Shown here: one piece after another, positions 1 to 7,497 of the stretch | Position numbering within the stretch: position 1 is the stretch's first letter | Layout of the letters: the number at the start of each line of letters is the position of its first letter | DNA from: Chelativorans sp. | GTDB lineage: Bacteria; Pseudomonadota; Alphaproteobacteria; Rhizobiales; Rhizobiaceae | Length of the DNA: 37,938 bases | NCBI RefSeq assembly: GCF_031180965.1 | Contig: NZ_JAPSLH010000036.1 | Location: 1-37,938 of the forward strand | Direction of reading: 5' to 3' | Made by a program: the position numbers and the translations under genes | Notes under the pieces: generated by a model | What the model was told of the DNA's origin: nothing | Database searches by the model: none | The model's input: only the letters and a program-made list of their open reading frames with translations

Positions 1-56
1 GGTGAGAGACGACACTGCGGAAACCGCGGAGAAGCCGCTAGGGCTTTTCCTTCGGC

Positions 57-249
57 CCGGCAAAGACCACCCCCTTCATTGGGTGCAGCCGGGACGGAAG
101 AAGAGCCCGAGTGACCGGCCAATGTCGGGACAGCGGCCGGCGGGGCGCGTGAGACGCGCCACATAAACTAACAGAGAGGCACGGATCACGCGCCCCGCTT
201 CCCACCTTCTTCAATGGCCAGACGGCGAAAGCCGGGCGTGGCGGCGATG
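57..249 (+). repeat. Left copy of a 193-bp terminal inverted repeat
   Basis: This stretch matches the reverse complement of 37746-37938 with no gaps and about 6 mismatches. It is rich in potential RNA structure: CCCGGC (56-61) pairs with GCCGGG (88-93) around an inner CACCC/GGGTG stem; CCGGCC (115-120) pairs with GGCCGG (135-140) around TGTC/GACA; and GGCGCGT-GAG-ACGCGCC forms a perfect hairpin (144-160). All three stems are intact in both copies. A reading frame ending in DRPMSGQRPAGRVRRAT and a TAA stop near 172 is also open in both copies. The element could be a dispersed non-coding repeat, a structured RNA, or the 3' end of a repeated gene. The family is not recognised. Confidence 0.85.
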
Positions 250-299
250 CAACGTGCCGGGGTTGGGGCCGTGCGGCAGGGCTTTGGCAATGGATGGAA

Positions 300-373
300 A
301 GATACTGAGGTGCAGCTTGCCATCACCCCCACCCCGCTCACTCCGCTCGCGACCCTCCCCACAGGGGGAGGGT
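300..373. repeat. GC-rich palindromic repeat downstream of actR
   Basis: The core is a perfect 9-bp stem, ACCCTCCCC (352-360) with GGGGAGGGT (365-373), around the loop ACAG. It is preceded by a CACCCCCACCCCG tract near 333. The same layout (CCCCCACCC tract, about 15-25 bases, then CCCTCCCC/GGGGAGGG hairpin) recurs at 7170-7230 and 12656-12775. It lies just downstream of the actR stop and could stabilise or end that transcript, but there is no T-run typical of an intrinsic terminator. The rest of the stretch from 250 to 413 holds no recognisable gene. Confidence 0.75.
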
Positions 374-413
374 TGGCGCCGAGCCATGCGGCCGCCGAGC
401 GCGGCGCAAAAAA

Positions 414-980
414 CTACCGCGGGGCGCGCTTGGCCAGGATGCGCTGCAGCGTGCGGCGGTGCATGTTGAGCCGGCGGGCGGTTTCCGACACGTTGCGCTC
501 GCACATCTCGTAGACCCGCTGGATATGCTCCCAGCGGACGCGGTCCGCCGACATGGGGTTTTCCGGCGGCTCGATCTTCTCGTTGCCCCGGCGCATGAGC
601 GCGCCATAGATCTCGTCCGCATCGGCCGGCTTCGACAGATAGTCGACCGCACCGAGCTTCACGGCCGTGACGGCGGTGGCGATATTGCCGTAGCCGGTCA
701 GGATGATGGCACGGGCATCCTCGCGCTTCTCGCGAATAGCCGAGACCACGTCGAGTCCGTTGCCGTCGCTGAGGCGCATGTCGATCACCGCGAAGGCGGG
801 CGCGGCGGCCCTCACCTTGCTGATCGCCTCCTCCACCGTCTCGGCCGTCTCCACGACGAAGCCGCGGCCCTCCATGGCCCGTGCGAGGCGGGCAAGGAAG
901 GGGCGGTCGTCTTCGACGATAAGGAGGCTGCGGTCCCCGCCGGGGAAGTCGTTCTGGTCGGCTGTGGTGTCGTTCATCAT
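414..980 (-). CDS. actR: Redox response regulator ActR/RegA/PrrA
   Basis: A 188-residue DNA-binding response regulator, the partner of ActS encoded just upstream. It has an N-terminal receiver domain (about 16-130) with acidic pocket D24/D25, phospho-acceptor D67 in the context AVIDMRLSDG, T95 and K117 in LSKPAD. The C-terminal Fis-type helix-turn-helix (about 150-188) ends in SETARRLNMHRRTLQRIL, the near-invariant recognition helix of the RegA/PrrA/ActR family. In this family it controls redox-responsive genes for respiration, carbon and nitrogen fixation and acid tolerance. Two adjacent ATG codons (980 and 977) are possible starts. The 54-bp gap to actS suggests co-transcription. Family assignment is firm; the regulon is inferred. 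Confidence 0.95.
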   Translation of the reverse strand: MMNDTTADQNDFPGGDRSLLIVEDDRPFLARLARAMEGRGFVVETAETVEEAISKVRAAAPAFAVIDMRLSDGNGLDVVSAIREKREDARAIILTGYGNIATAVTAVKLGAVDYLSKPADADEIYGALMRRGNEKIEPPENPMSADRVRWEHIQRVYEMCERNVSETARRLNMHRRTLQRILAKRAPR

Positions 981-1034
981 CGGCTCGCTGATCTATGGCC
1001 ACATTTAGGCAGGCAGGGGCTTAATTTCCAGTTC

Positions 1035-2351
1035 TCAGGCCTGCGCGAGCGCCTCCTCGGCGGTCAGGAACCTTTCGCGCGGCCAGCTTATGTCCACCGT
1101 CGCGCCCTTGCCTTCCCCGCCGGCATTGGCGAACCGCACCGTGGCGCCGGAGCGTTCGAGCAGCGTCTTGGCGATGAAGAGGCCGAGGCCGAGCCCCCCG
1201 CCGCTCGACGTGCCCGGCTGCCGGCGCGACATATAGGGCTCGCCGATGCGGTCGATGATCTCGGCCGGAAAGCCCGGCCCGTCGTCGGTGATGGAGATGC
1301 GCACCGTCTCCGCGTCCCACCACCATCTGATGCTGACAGTCTTGCGCGCGAAGTCGACGGCGTTCTCGACCAGGTTGCCGAGGCCGTAGATGACGCCCGG
1401 ATTGCGCCGGCCGACGGGCTCCGGCCCTTCCGTCTCGCCCGGTTCCATCGTGATCTCGATGCCGAAATCCCGGTGCGGCGCGGCGGTTTCTTCGATCAGC
1501 GAGGTGAGCGGCAGCCGCGCCATATGCTCCTCGCCCTCGGAGGAAAGGCTGGTGAGGCGCTTCAGGATCTCACGGCATCGCTCGCTTTGCGAGCGCAGCA
1601 GGGTCACGTCCTCGCGGAAACGCGGATCTTCGCCGAGCGCCCTCTCCATCTCGCGCGCCACGAGCGCGATGGTGGCGAGCGGCGTGCCCAGTTCATGGGC
1701 CGCCGCCGCGGCGAGCCCGTCGAGCGCAGAGATATGCTGCTCGCGCTGCAGCACGAGTTCCGTGGCGGCGAGCGCATTGGCAAGAAGCCGCGCCTCCTCC
1801 GCCACCCGATAGGCGTAGATGCCGGTGAAGGCGATCGAGGAGACGACGGCGATCAGCATGCCCACCACATAGATGAGCGGCATCGCCAGCTCCGTCCCCG
1901 GATACCAGGGCAGCGGCAGGTGGAAGAAGGCGAGAAGGCTCGCGATCCCGACCACATAGGCGCCGAGCAGAGCGGTCCAAACCAGCGGCAGCGAGGTGGC
2001 CGAGATGACCACCGGCACGGTCATGAGGAGGGAGAACGGGTTGGTGAGCCCGCCGGTGAGGAAAAGCAGGCCGGCCAGCTGCGAGGCGTCGAAGGTGAGG
2101 ATCGCCAGGGCCGCTTTGGGCGGGACGAGATGGGCGGCCGGGTAGCGGAATGTGAGGTAAAGGTTCAGCCAGGCCGAGGCGGCAATCAGCGCGAAGCAAT
2201 GGGCGACCGGCAGCGGGAAGCCGAGCCCGAAGGCGACCACCAGCACGGCCGCGCTCTGCCCGACCACGGCCAGCCACCTTAGCCGGATAAGCGTCTTCAG
2301 CCTGAGGCTCCGGCTGCTGCGCGTGTTGGGGGTTCTCAATTCCTCGAGCAT
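1035..2351 (-). CDS. actS: Redox sensor histidine kinase ActS/RegB/PrrB
   Basis: A membrane sensor kinase of 438 residues when started at the ATG at 2351, which has AAAGG five bases upstream. A longer frame starting with GTG at 2390 would run into the hrpB stop and is less likely. The N-terminal half (about 25-185) has about six hydrophobic segments and holds GGLTNPF (100-106), the ubiquinone-sensing motif of RegB. The H-box AAAAAHELGTPLATI places the phosphorylated His at 219. Cys259 in SERCREIL corresponds to the redox-active cysteine of RegB. ATPase motifs follow: NLVEN (326-330), DDGPG (356-360) and GGGLGLGLF (384-392). It phosphorylates ActR. Confidence 0.95.
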   Translation of the reverse strand: MLEELRTPNTRSSRSLRLKTLIRLRWLAVVGQSAAVLVVAFGLGFPLPVAHCFALIAASAWLNLYLTFRYPAAHLVPPKAALAILTFDASQLAGLLFLTGGLTNPFSLLMTVPVVISATSLPLVWTALLGAYVVGIASLLAFFHLPLPWYPGTELAMPLIYVVGMLIAVVSSIAFTGIYAYRVAEEARLLANALAATELVLQREQHISALDGLAAAAAHELGTPLATIALVAREMERALGEDPRFREDVTLLRSQSERCREILKRLTSLSSEGEEHMARLPLTSLIEETAAPHRDFGIEITMEPGETEGPEPVGRRNPGVIYGLGNLVENAVDFARKTVSIRWWWDAETVRISITDDGPGFPAEIIDRIGEPYMSRRQPGTSSGGGLGLGLFIAKTLLERSGATVRFANAGGEGKGATVDISWPRERFLTAEEALAQA

Positions 2352-2389
2352 GGCGCCTTTATGCGGCGAGCCGCCCTGCCGACCAAGCA

Positions 2390-4843
2390 CTATTTTGACC
2401 GCGGCTTGGCGCGGCTGGTGGGCGCGGCCTCGGCCGGATTCTCCGGCCAGACATGCTTTGGGTAGCGCCCGCGCATGTCCGCGCGCACATCGGCCCAGGA
2501 GCCGCGCCAGAACCCCGGCAGGTCGCGCGTCTTCTGGATCGGCCTGTGCGCCGGCGACAGAAGCTCCAGTGTCAGCGGGATGCCCTTGCCCACCGTCGGA
2601 TGCTCCTTGAGCCCGAAAAGCTCCTGCACGCGTATCGCAAGCACCGCCTCGCCATTCTCATAGCGGATCGGCACGCGGCTTCCCATCGGCGCGGTGAAGT
2701 GGCTGGGCACTACGGCATCCACCCGGCGCTGCAGGTCGTAGGGCACGAGCGCCGTCAAGCCTTCCGTCAGCGCCTGGCCGGAGATCGCGGCGAGGGAAGG
2801 CTCGCCCCTGAGATAGGGCAGAAGCCAATACTCCAGCCGGGCGATCAGCGCCTCGTCGGAAACGTCCGGCCACGGTTCGCCCTCGGCCGTATGCAGGAAG
2901 GAAAGGCGCGCGCGCAGCCCCTCCGCCTCCCTGCTCCAGGGCAGGATGGCGAGCCCGTGCGCCCGCACCGCCGCCAGGATGGCGCGGTCGGCCGCCTCGC
3001 CTTTGGGCGCGGGCAGTGTGCGCTCGCCCAACACGATCGCGCCGAGCTTTCGCGTCTCGCGCTGGCGGACCAGTCCCTTCTCGCGGTCGAACGTGGTCTC
3101 GATCCGGGTTTCGACCCGATGGCCGAGACCCTCGACGACCTCCGCCTCGCTGATTGCCGCGGCCGCCGCGAGACGCGCATTGCGCGCCTGCCCCTGCAGG
3201 TCGGCCACGACCAGATAGGGCTCCCGTGCCAGCCTTTCGGAAGGGTCGATCTGGCCGCCCCGCCCATTGGCGAGCACGAAGCGACCGTATTCGCCGCGCG
3301 CTTTGGCCACGCGGTCGGGCCAGGCGTGCAAAAGCAGCGGGCCGGCGGCGGCAACGGCTTCGGTCCTGCCGCCGCCCGCCGCCTCCGCCAGCCGATCCGC
3401 CAGCGCCCGCGCCGCCTGGGCGCGCTGCGAGCGGTCGGTAGCAAAGCGCGAAAGCCGCTCGTCAAGATCGATGCTGCTGCCGCCGAGCCCGCGTTCGGAG
3501 ATGAGCACCGCGAGCCGCGCCGCGGCGCGCGCCTGCCCTTTTTCCGTGGCGGCCGTCACCATATGCGCAAGCCGCACGGGCAGGGCCAGCCGCCGCATGG
3601 CGGCCCCATCCGGGGTCAGCCTGCCGGTCTCGTCCAGCGCGCCGAGTGTCGTGAGCAACATCCGTGCCTCCTTGAGCGCGGCCTCGGGCGGCGGGTCGAG
3701 GAAGGCGAGCGTGGCGGGATCGGTGACGCCGAAGGCGGCGCAGTCGAGCAGCAGGCCCGAAAGGTCCGCTTCGAGGATCTCCGGCGGCGTGAAGGCAGGC
3801 AGCGCCGCCGTCTGCTCCTTGCGCCAGAGCCGCAGCGCGATGCCGGGCGCGGTCCGCCCCGCGCGCCCGGCGCGCTGGTCGGCCGAGGCGCGGGAGACGC
3901 GCACCGTTTCCAGTCGCGTCAGGCCGGTGCCTGGCTCGTATTTGGGAAGCCTGGAAAGACCGCTGTCCACCACGGCCGTCACGCCGTCGATAGTGACCGA
4001 GGTTTCGGCGATGGACGTGGCGAGCACGACTTTCCTGCGTCCCGGCGCGGCGGGCCGGATCGCGGCGTCCTGCGCCGGGCCTTCGAGCCCGCCATGCAGC
4101 GGCACGACATCAACAGCATCTGGCAGGCGCCCGGCCAGAAGTTCCTGCGTGCGGGCGATCTCGCGCTGGCCCGGCAGGAAGGCGAGCACGCTGCCGCCCT
4201 CTTCGGCGATGAGTTCGCGCACCGCGCTGGCCACCGCTGCTTCGATCGCCGTATCCGGCGCACGCTCGGCATAGCGGATTTCGACGGGGAAGCTGCGCCC
4301 CTCGCTCTCCAATACCGGTGCGCCGCCGAGCAGGCCGGCCACGCGCGCGCCGTCGAGGGTGGCCGACATGACGATAAGGCGGAGATCCGGCCGCAGCGCT
4401 CCCTTCACGTCGAGCGCGAGCGCCAGCGCGAAATCGCCGTCCAGCGAGCGCTCATGGAACTCGTCGAAGATCACCGCCGACACGCCCTCCAGCGAGGGAT
4501 CATCGATGATCATGCGGGCGAGCACGCCTTCGGTGACGACAAGGATGCGCGTGCGCGCGGAAACCTTCCGCTCCATGCGCATGGCGTAGCCGACCGTTCC
4601 GCCCGGCTCCTCGCCGAGAAGCGCAGCCATGCGCCTTGCAGCGGCGCGGGCGGCGAGTCTGCGCGGCTCCAGCAGCACGATGCGGCCCGAAGCGCTCCAG
4701 GGCTGATCCAGCAGCGCGAGGGGAACGAGCGTCGTCTTGCCGGCGCCGGGCGGGGCGACCAGCACGGCTTTACCCTGCGCCTCCAGCGCCTCCTTCAGCG
4801 CCTGCAGAACGGCGGTCACGGGCAGTTCGGGCAGGGTCTTCAT
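2390..4843 (-). CDS. hrpB: ATP-dependent RNA helicase HrpB
   Basis: An 817-residue DEAH-family helicase, near the usual 800-820 residues of HrpB. Visible motifs are Walker A PPGAGKTT (31-38), DEFHERS (127-133), SAT (160-162), TSIAETSVTI (motif V area) and QRAGRAGR (motif VI), followed by the HA2 and HrpB-specific C-terminal regions. HrpB is a cytoplasmic RNA helicase whose physiological role is poorly defined in most bacteria. The ATG at 4843 overlaps the ynjD stop by four bases (ATGA), so it is probably translated by coupling to the upstream ABC transporter ATPase gene. It is followed by actS after a short gap. Confidence 0.95.
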   Translation of the reverse strand: MKTLPELPVTAVLQALKEALEAQGKAVLVAPPGAGKTTLVPLALLDQPWSASGRIVLLEPRRLAARAAARRMAALLGEEPGGTVGYAMRMERKVSARTRILVVTEGVLARMIIDDPSLEGVSAVIFDEFHERSLDGDFALALALDVKGALRPDLRLIVMSATLDGARVAGLLGGAPVLESEGRSFPVEIRYAERAPDTAIEAAVASAVRELIAEEGGSVLAFLPGQREIARTQELLAGRLPDAVDVVPLHGGLEGPAQDAAIRPAAPGRRKVVLATSIAETSVTIDGVTAVVDSGLSRLPKYEPGTGLTRLETVRVSRASADQRAGRAGRTAPGIALRLWRKEQTAALPAFTPPEILEADLSGLLLDCAAFGVTDPATLAFLDPPPEAALKEARMLLTTLGALDETGRLTPDGAAMRRLALPVRLAHMVTAATEKGQARAAARLAVLISERGLGGSSIDLDERLSRFATDRSQRAQAARALADRLAEAAGGGRTEAVAAAGPLLLHAWPDRVAKARGEYGRFVLANGRGGQIDPSERLAREPYLVVADLQGQARNARLAAAAAISEAEVVEGLGHRVETRIETTFDREKGLVRQRETRKLGAIVLGERTLPAPKGEAADRAILAAVRAHGLAILPWSREAEGLRARLSFLHTAEGEPWPDVSDEALIARLEYWLLPYLRGEPSLAAISGQALTEGLTALVPYDLQRRVDAVVPSHFTAPMGSRVPIRYENGEAVLAIRVQELFGLKEHPTVGKGIPLTLELLSPAHRPIQKTRDLPGFWRGSWADVRADMRGRYPKHVWPENPAEAAPTSRAKPRSK

Positions 4844-5481
4844 GCTCCGATGCGCACGATCTCGCCGCCGGCCGCGTCCGCATCAGCTTCGTCATGGGTG
4901 ACGAGGAGCACAGGCAGACCGCGCTCGCGCGCCTTGCCGAACACGAGCAGGCGCATCTGCTGGCGCAGCTCCATGTCGAGCTTGGAAAAGGGCTCGTCCA
5001 GAAGCAGCATGCGCGGCTGGGACAGCAGCACGCGGGCAAGCGCCACCCGCGCCTTCTGCCCGCCCGAAAGCGTCGCCGGGTCGCGGTCAGCCATGCCGTC
5101 AAGGTCCACGTCGCCGAGCGCGATGTCGGCACGCCGCCTCCGTTCAGTTCGCCCCTTGATGCCCTGCGGCACTGCGAACATCAGGTTGCCGGCCACGCTC
5201 ATATGTGGAAAGAGCAGGGGGTCCTGGAAGAGCATGCCGGCAAGGCGCTCCTCCGCGGGCAGCGCCGTGATCTCGATTCCGTCGACCAGCGCCCGGCCCG
5301 AGGCCGTGAAGGCGGGGTCGAGGAAGCCCGCAAGATATGCGAGCAGGGACGATTTCCCGGAGCCTGACGGCCCCATGACCGTCAGCACCTCGCCGGGCGG
5401 CACGTGATGCGTGAGCTCGACGAGCATGCGCCCGCCGAGCGCAATGCGCACGCCTTCGAGGAAAAGCCCCTTTTCCGACAC
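4840..5481 (-). CDS. ynjD: ABC transporter ATP-binding protein, YnjD-like
   Basis: A 213-residue ATPase subunit of an importer of the thiamine/iron/spermidine type. Motifs are complete: Walker A GPSGSGKSS (37-45), Q-loop Q86 in LFQDPLLFP, signature LSGGQ (138-142), Walker B LLLDEP (159-164) and H-loop H196 in VTHDE. It lacks the C-terminal regulatory TOBE domain of longer relatives, as does E. coli YnjD. It lies 8 bases after the permease gene and overlaps hrpB by four bases. The gene order binding protein, fused permease, short ATPase matches ynjBCD. The substrate is unknown. Confidence 0.85.
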   Translation of the reverse strand: MSEKGLFLEGVRIALGGRMLVELTHHVPPGEVLTVMGPSGSGKSSLLAYLAGFLDPAFTASGRALVDGIEITALPAEERLAGMLFQDPLLFPHMSVAGNLMFAVPQGIKGRTERRRRADIALGDVDLDGMADRDPATLSGGQKARVALARVLLSQPRMLLLDEPFSKLDMELRQQMRLLVFGKARERGLPVLLVTHDEADADAAGGEIVRIGA

Positions 5482-5489
5482 CCGTTTTC

Positions 5490-7169
5490 CTAAACCTGCA
5501 TGCCGCGGAAGCGCCGGAATATCAGCGCCGGCACGAGCGTTGCAACGGCAAAGCCGGCGATGGGCAGGAGCATCTGCCAGAATGCATAGACGCCGATCAC
5601 GCGCCCGTTGCCGCCGGAAGAGAGCGCCACCGCCTCCGAGGTGATCGTGGTGAGCCGCCCGGCGCCCGCCAGCACGGTGGGCAGATAGAGCCCCACCGAA
5701 ATGGCAAAGCCGATGGCGGCCATGGTGAGGATCGACCGGGCCATCATGGGCAGGCGGACGGAGAAGAAGCGCCTTGCACGCCTTTTCCCCAGCCCGGCCG
5801 CCAGCCAGTCATAGCGGCGGTCGAAGGCGTGCCAGGGATCCTTCAGCGCGAGATATGCATAGGGCATGACGAAGACGAGATGGGCCAGCACCAGCGCGGG
5901 CAGGGTGGCGAGCACGCCCGCATAGATGAGGAACAGCTGCAGGCCGAAGATGAAGGCCACCTGGGGCACAAGCAGCGGCAGATAGAGCAGTGTGAGCGCG
6001 CCGCGTCCCGGCCGCCCGCCTGTCTCGTCTTCATGCGCCAGGCACAGGATCGCGAGGATAGAGGCAATGAATGTGGAGAGTAGCCCCGCCAGAAGCGTCG
6101 TCTGCAGCGGCTCCAGGATGCGGGGCAGCGTCGTCATCCAGCTCTTGAGCGTGAAAGTGGACGGCAGCGCATCGGGAAACTGCCACAGCCCGGCAAACGA
6201 CCAGACCGCAAGCGTGCCGAGCCCGGCGAAGACGACGCCCGCCGCCAGCACCATCACGGCAAGCGCGCCGGCGCGAAGCATTGCGTCGCGCCGGAATCTC
6301 CGCCCCCGCATGGCGGCCTGCCTGCAAAGCGCCGCGCCAAACCGCTCAAGCCCAAGCCAGGCCAGGAGCGCCAGCGCCGTCACCGCAAGCTGCAGGAGGG
6401 CGCCGGCACTGGCGAGATAGCGCATCGAAAGGTCCGGGTCGTTCATCCACACCAGAAGCCTGGCGGCAAGCGGTGCGGGGCGCGTCGGCCCCAGTATCAT
6501 CGCCACATCCACGAGCGAGGAGGCAAAGGCAATGACGGCGAAGACCGGCAGTCGGATCTGCCGGTAGACCGCCGGCCAGAGGCCGAACAGGAATCCCGCC
6601 ACGCGGCCATAGCCGACGGAAGTCGTGAGCATCCGCGTCTGGTGGAGCTGCACCTGCGGGAGGGCCGCGAGCGTCATGAGCAGGAGGAAGGGGATCTCCT
6701 TGGCCACGAGCCCCGCCATCATGGAGAGGCCCATCGGGTCATTGACGATCAGCAGGTCCGGCGGCCTGTCCCAGCCGGTGATCTCGGGCGAGACGAGCCG
6801 CGCCAGCATGCCAGAAGGCGCGATGAGGAAGGCGAGCGCGAATGCCGCCGCGGCATGCGGGACCGAAAGCAGCGGCGAGACGAGATGCTGCACGCGACCG
6901 AAAAGCCGCGTTCCGGCAAAGCCGGCCACGAACAGCATGACGGCCAGGAGCGAGACGAGCGCGGTGACGAGCCCTGCCAAGAGGCTCAAGGTGGCGGACA
7001 TGAAGATGGCCGGCTCGGAGAAGAGCTCGCGGAAATGCGCGAGCGTGAATTCCATGCCGCCCAGCGCCGGCAGGAAGCCGAAGGCCGGCAGCACCGTGCC
7101 GGCCAGGCCGAAGATCACTGGGCCGGTGAGGATGAGGATGGTCAGGAGCGGCCCGAGACGGGTCAGCAC
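5490..7169 (-). CDS. ynjC: ABC transporter permease with two fused domains, YnjC-like
   Basis: A 559-residue inner-membrane permease with about 11-12 hydrophobic segments forming two successive binding-protein-dependent transport domains (about 50-280 and 335-550), as in ThiP, FbpB and YnjC. The preferred start is GTG at 7169. A strong Shine-Dalgarno GGGGGAGG ends six bases upstream, and it is the 3' arm of a palindromic repeat whose other arm, CCTCCCC, lies five bases further upstream. The RBS can therefore fold into a GC-rich hairpin. The gene is separated from the binding-protein gene by about 330 bp of repeats. The transported solute cannot be told from sequence. Confidence 0.88.
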   Translation of the reverse strand: MLTRLGPLLTILILTGPVIFGLAGTVLPAFGFLPALGGMEFTLAHFRELFSEPAIFMSATLSLLAGLVTALVSLLAVMLFVAGFAGTRLFGRVQHLVSPLLSVPHAAAAFALAFLIAPSGMLARLVSPEITGWDRPPDLLIVNDPMGLSMMAGLVAKEIPFLLLMTLAALPQVQLHQTRMLTTSVGYGRVAGFLFGLWPAVYRQIRLPVFAVIAFASSLVDVAMILGPTRPAPLAARLLVWMNDPDLSMRYLASAGALLQLAVTALALLAWLGLERFGAALCRQAAMRGRRFRRDAMLRAGALAVMVLAAGVVFAGLGTLAVWSFAGLWQFPDALPSTFTLKSWMTTLPRILEPLQTTLLAGLLSTFIASILAILCLAHEDETGGRPGRGALTLLYLPLLVPQVAFIFGLQLFLIYAGVLATLPALVLAHLVFVMPYAYLALKDPWHAFDRRYDWLAAGLGKRRARRFFSVRLPMMARSILTMAAIGFAISVGLYLPTVLAGAGRLTTITSEAVALSSGGNGRVIGVYAFWQMLLPIAGFAVATLVPALIFRRFRGMQV

Positions 7170-7480
7170 CGCTTGCCTCCCCCTTGTGGGGAGGGTGACC
7201 CTAAGGCCCGGGTGGGGGTAAGGCAGGATGGAACACAGCCGTCACCGGCTTTGCCGGCCCATCCTCCCCAGAAAGACAGGGCTACAGCGTATGAATTTTC
7301 CCCCCACTCCGGCTCGCTGCGCTCGCCACCTCTCCCCCACCTCGTGGGGTAGAGGAAGGGCACCAGCCTTGCGGCCGTCGCGTTTCCTCTCCCCCGTCGC
7401 TCGGGGGAGAGGTGGTCGGCGAAGCCGACCGGAGTGGGGGTCGAACTCAGATCCGAGTCCCCTCCCCGTACGGGAGAGAG
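7170..7480. repeat. Cluster of GC-rich palindromic repeats between ynjB and ynjC
   Basis: This 328-bp gene-free stretch is a mosaic of hairpin units: CCTCCCC/GGGGAGG (7176-7194); CCTCTCCCCC with an imperfect partner (7329-7355); a perfect 10-bp stem CCTCTCCCCC/GGGGGAGAGG (7386-7412); GGTCGGC-GAA-GCCGACC (7414-7430); and CTCCC/GGGAG (7462-7476). Two copies of a CCCCCACTCCGG block, near 7300 and on the opposite strand near 7435, flank the centre in inverted orientation. The cluster sits inside an otherwise compact operon, so it could stabilise the upstream ynjB message and reduce read-through into ynjC, as REP elements do between malE and malF. That role is inference. Confidence 0.85.
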
Positions 7481-7497
7481 TAAAGGACCCGGCGCCC

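Noticed and set aside
1-160. Possible cobalamin riboswitch or RNase P-like RNA in the left repeat
   Set aside because: The CACTGCGGAAACCGCGGAGAAG segment only loosely recalls a cobalamin element; the expected conserved core and downstream pairing are missing, and RNase P conserved regions are absent.
459-2282. 607-residue plus-strand open frame opposite actR and actS
   Set aside because: It is His/Arg/Asp-rich with no domain features and lies entirely opposite two well-conserved genes; high GC content removes stops from the opposite strand.
2453-5407. 984-residue plus-strand open frame opposite hrpB and ynjD
   Set aside because: Composition is that of a GC-driven shadow, and both opposite-strand genes have intact family motifs.
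7436-7470. tRNA-like GTCGAACTC stretch
   Set aside because: There is no acceptor stem, anticodon arm or CCA context; it belongs to the palindromic repeat nest.
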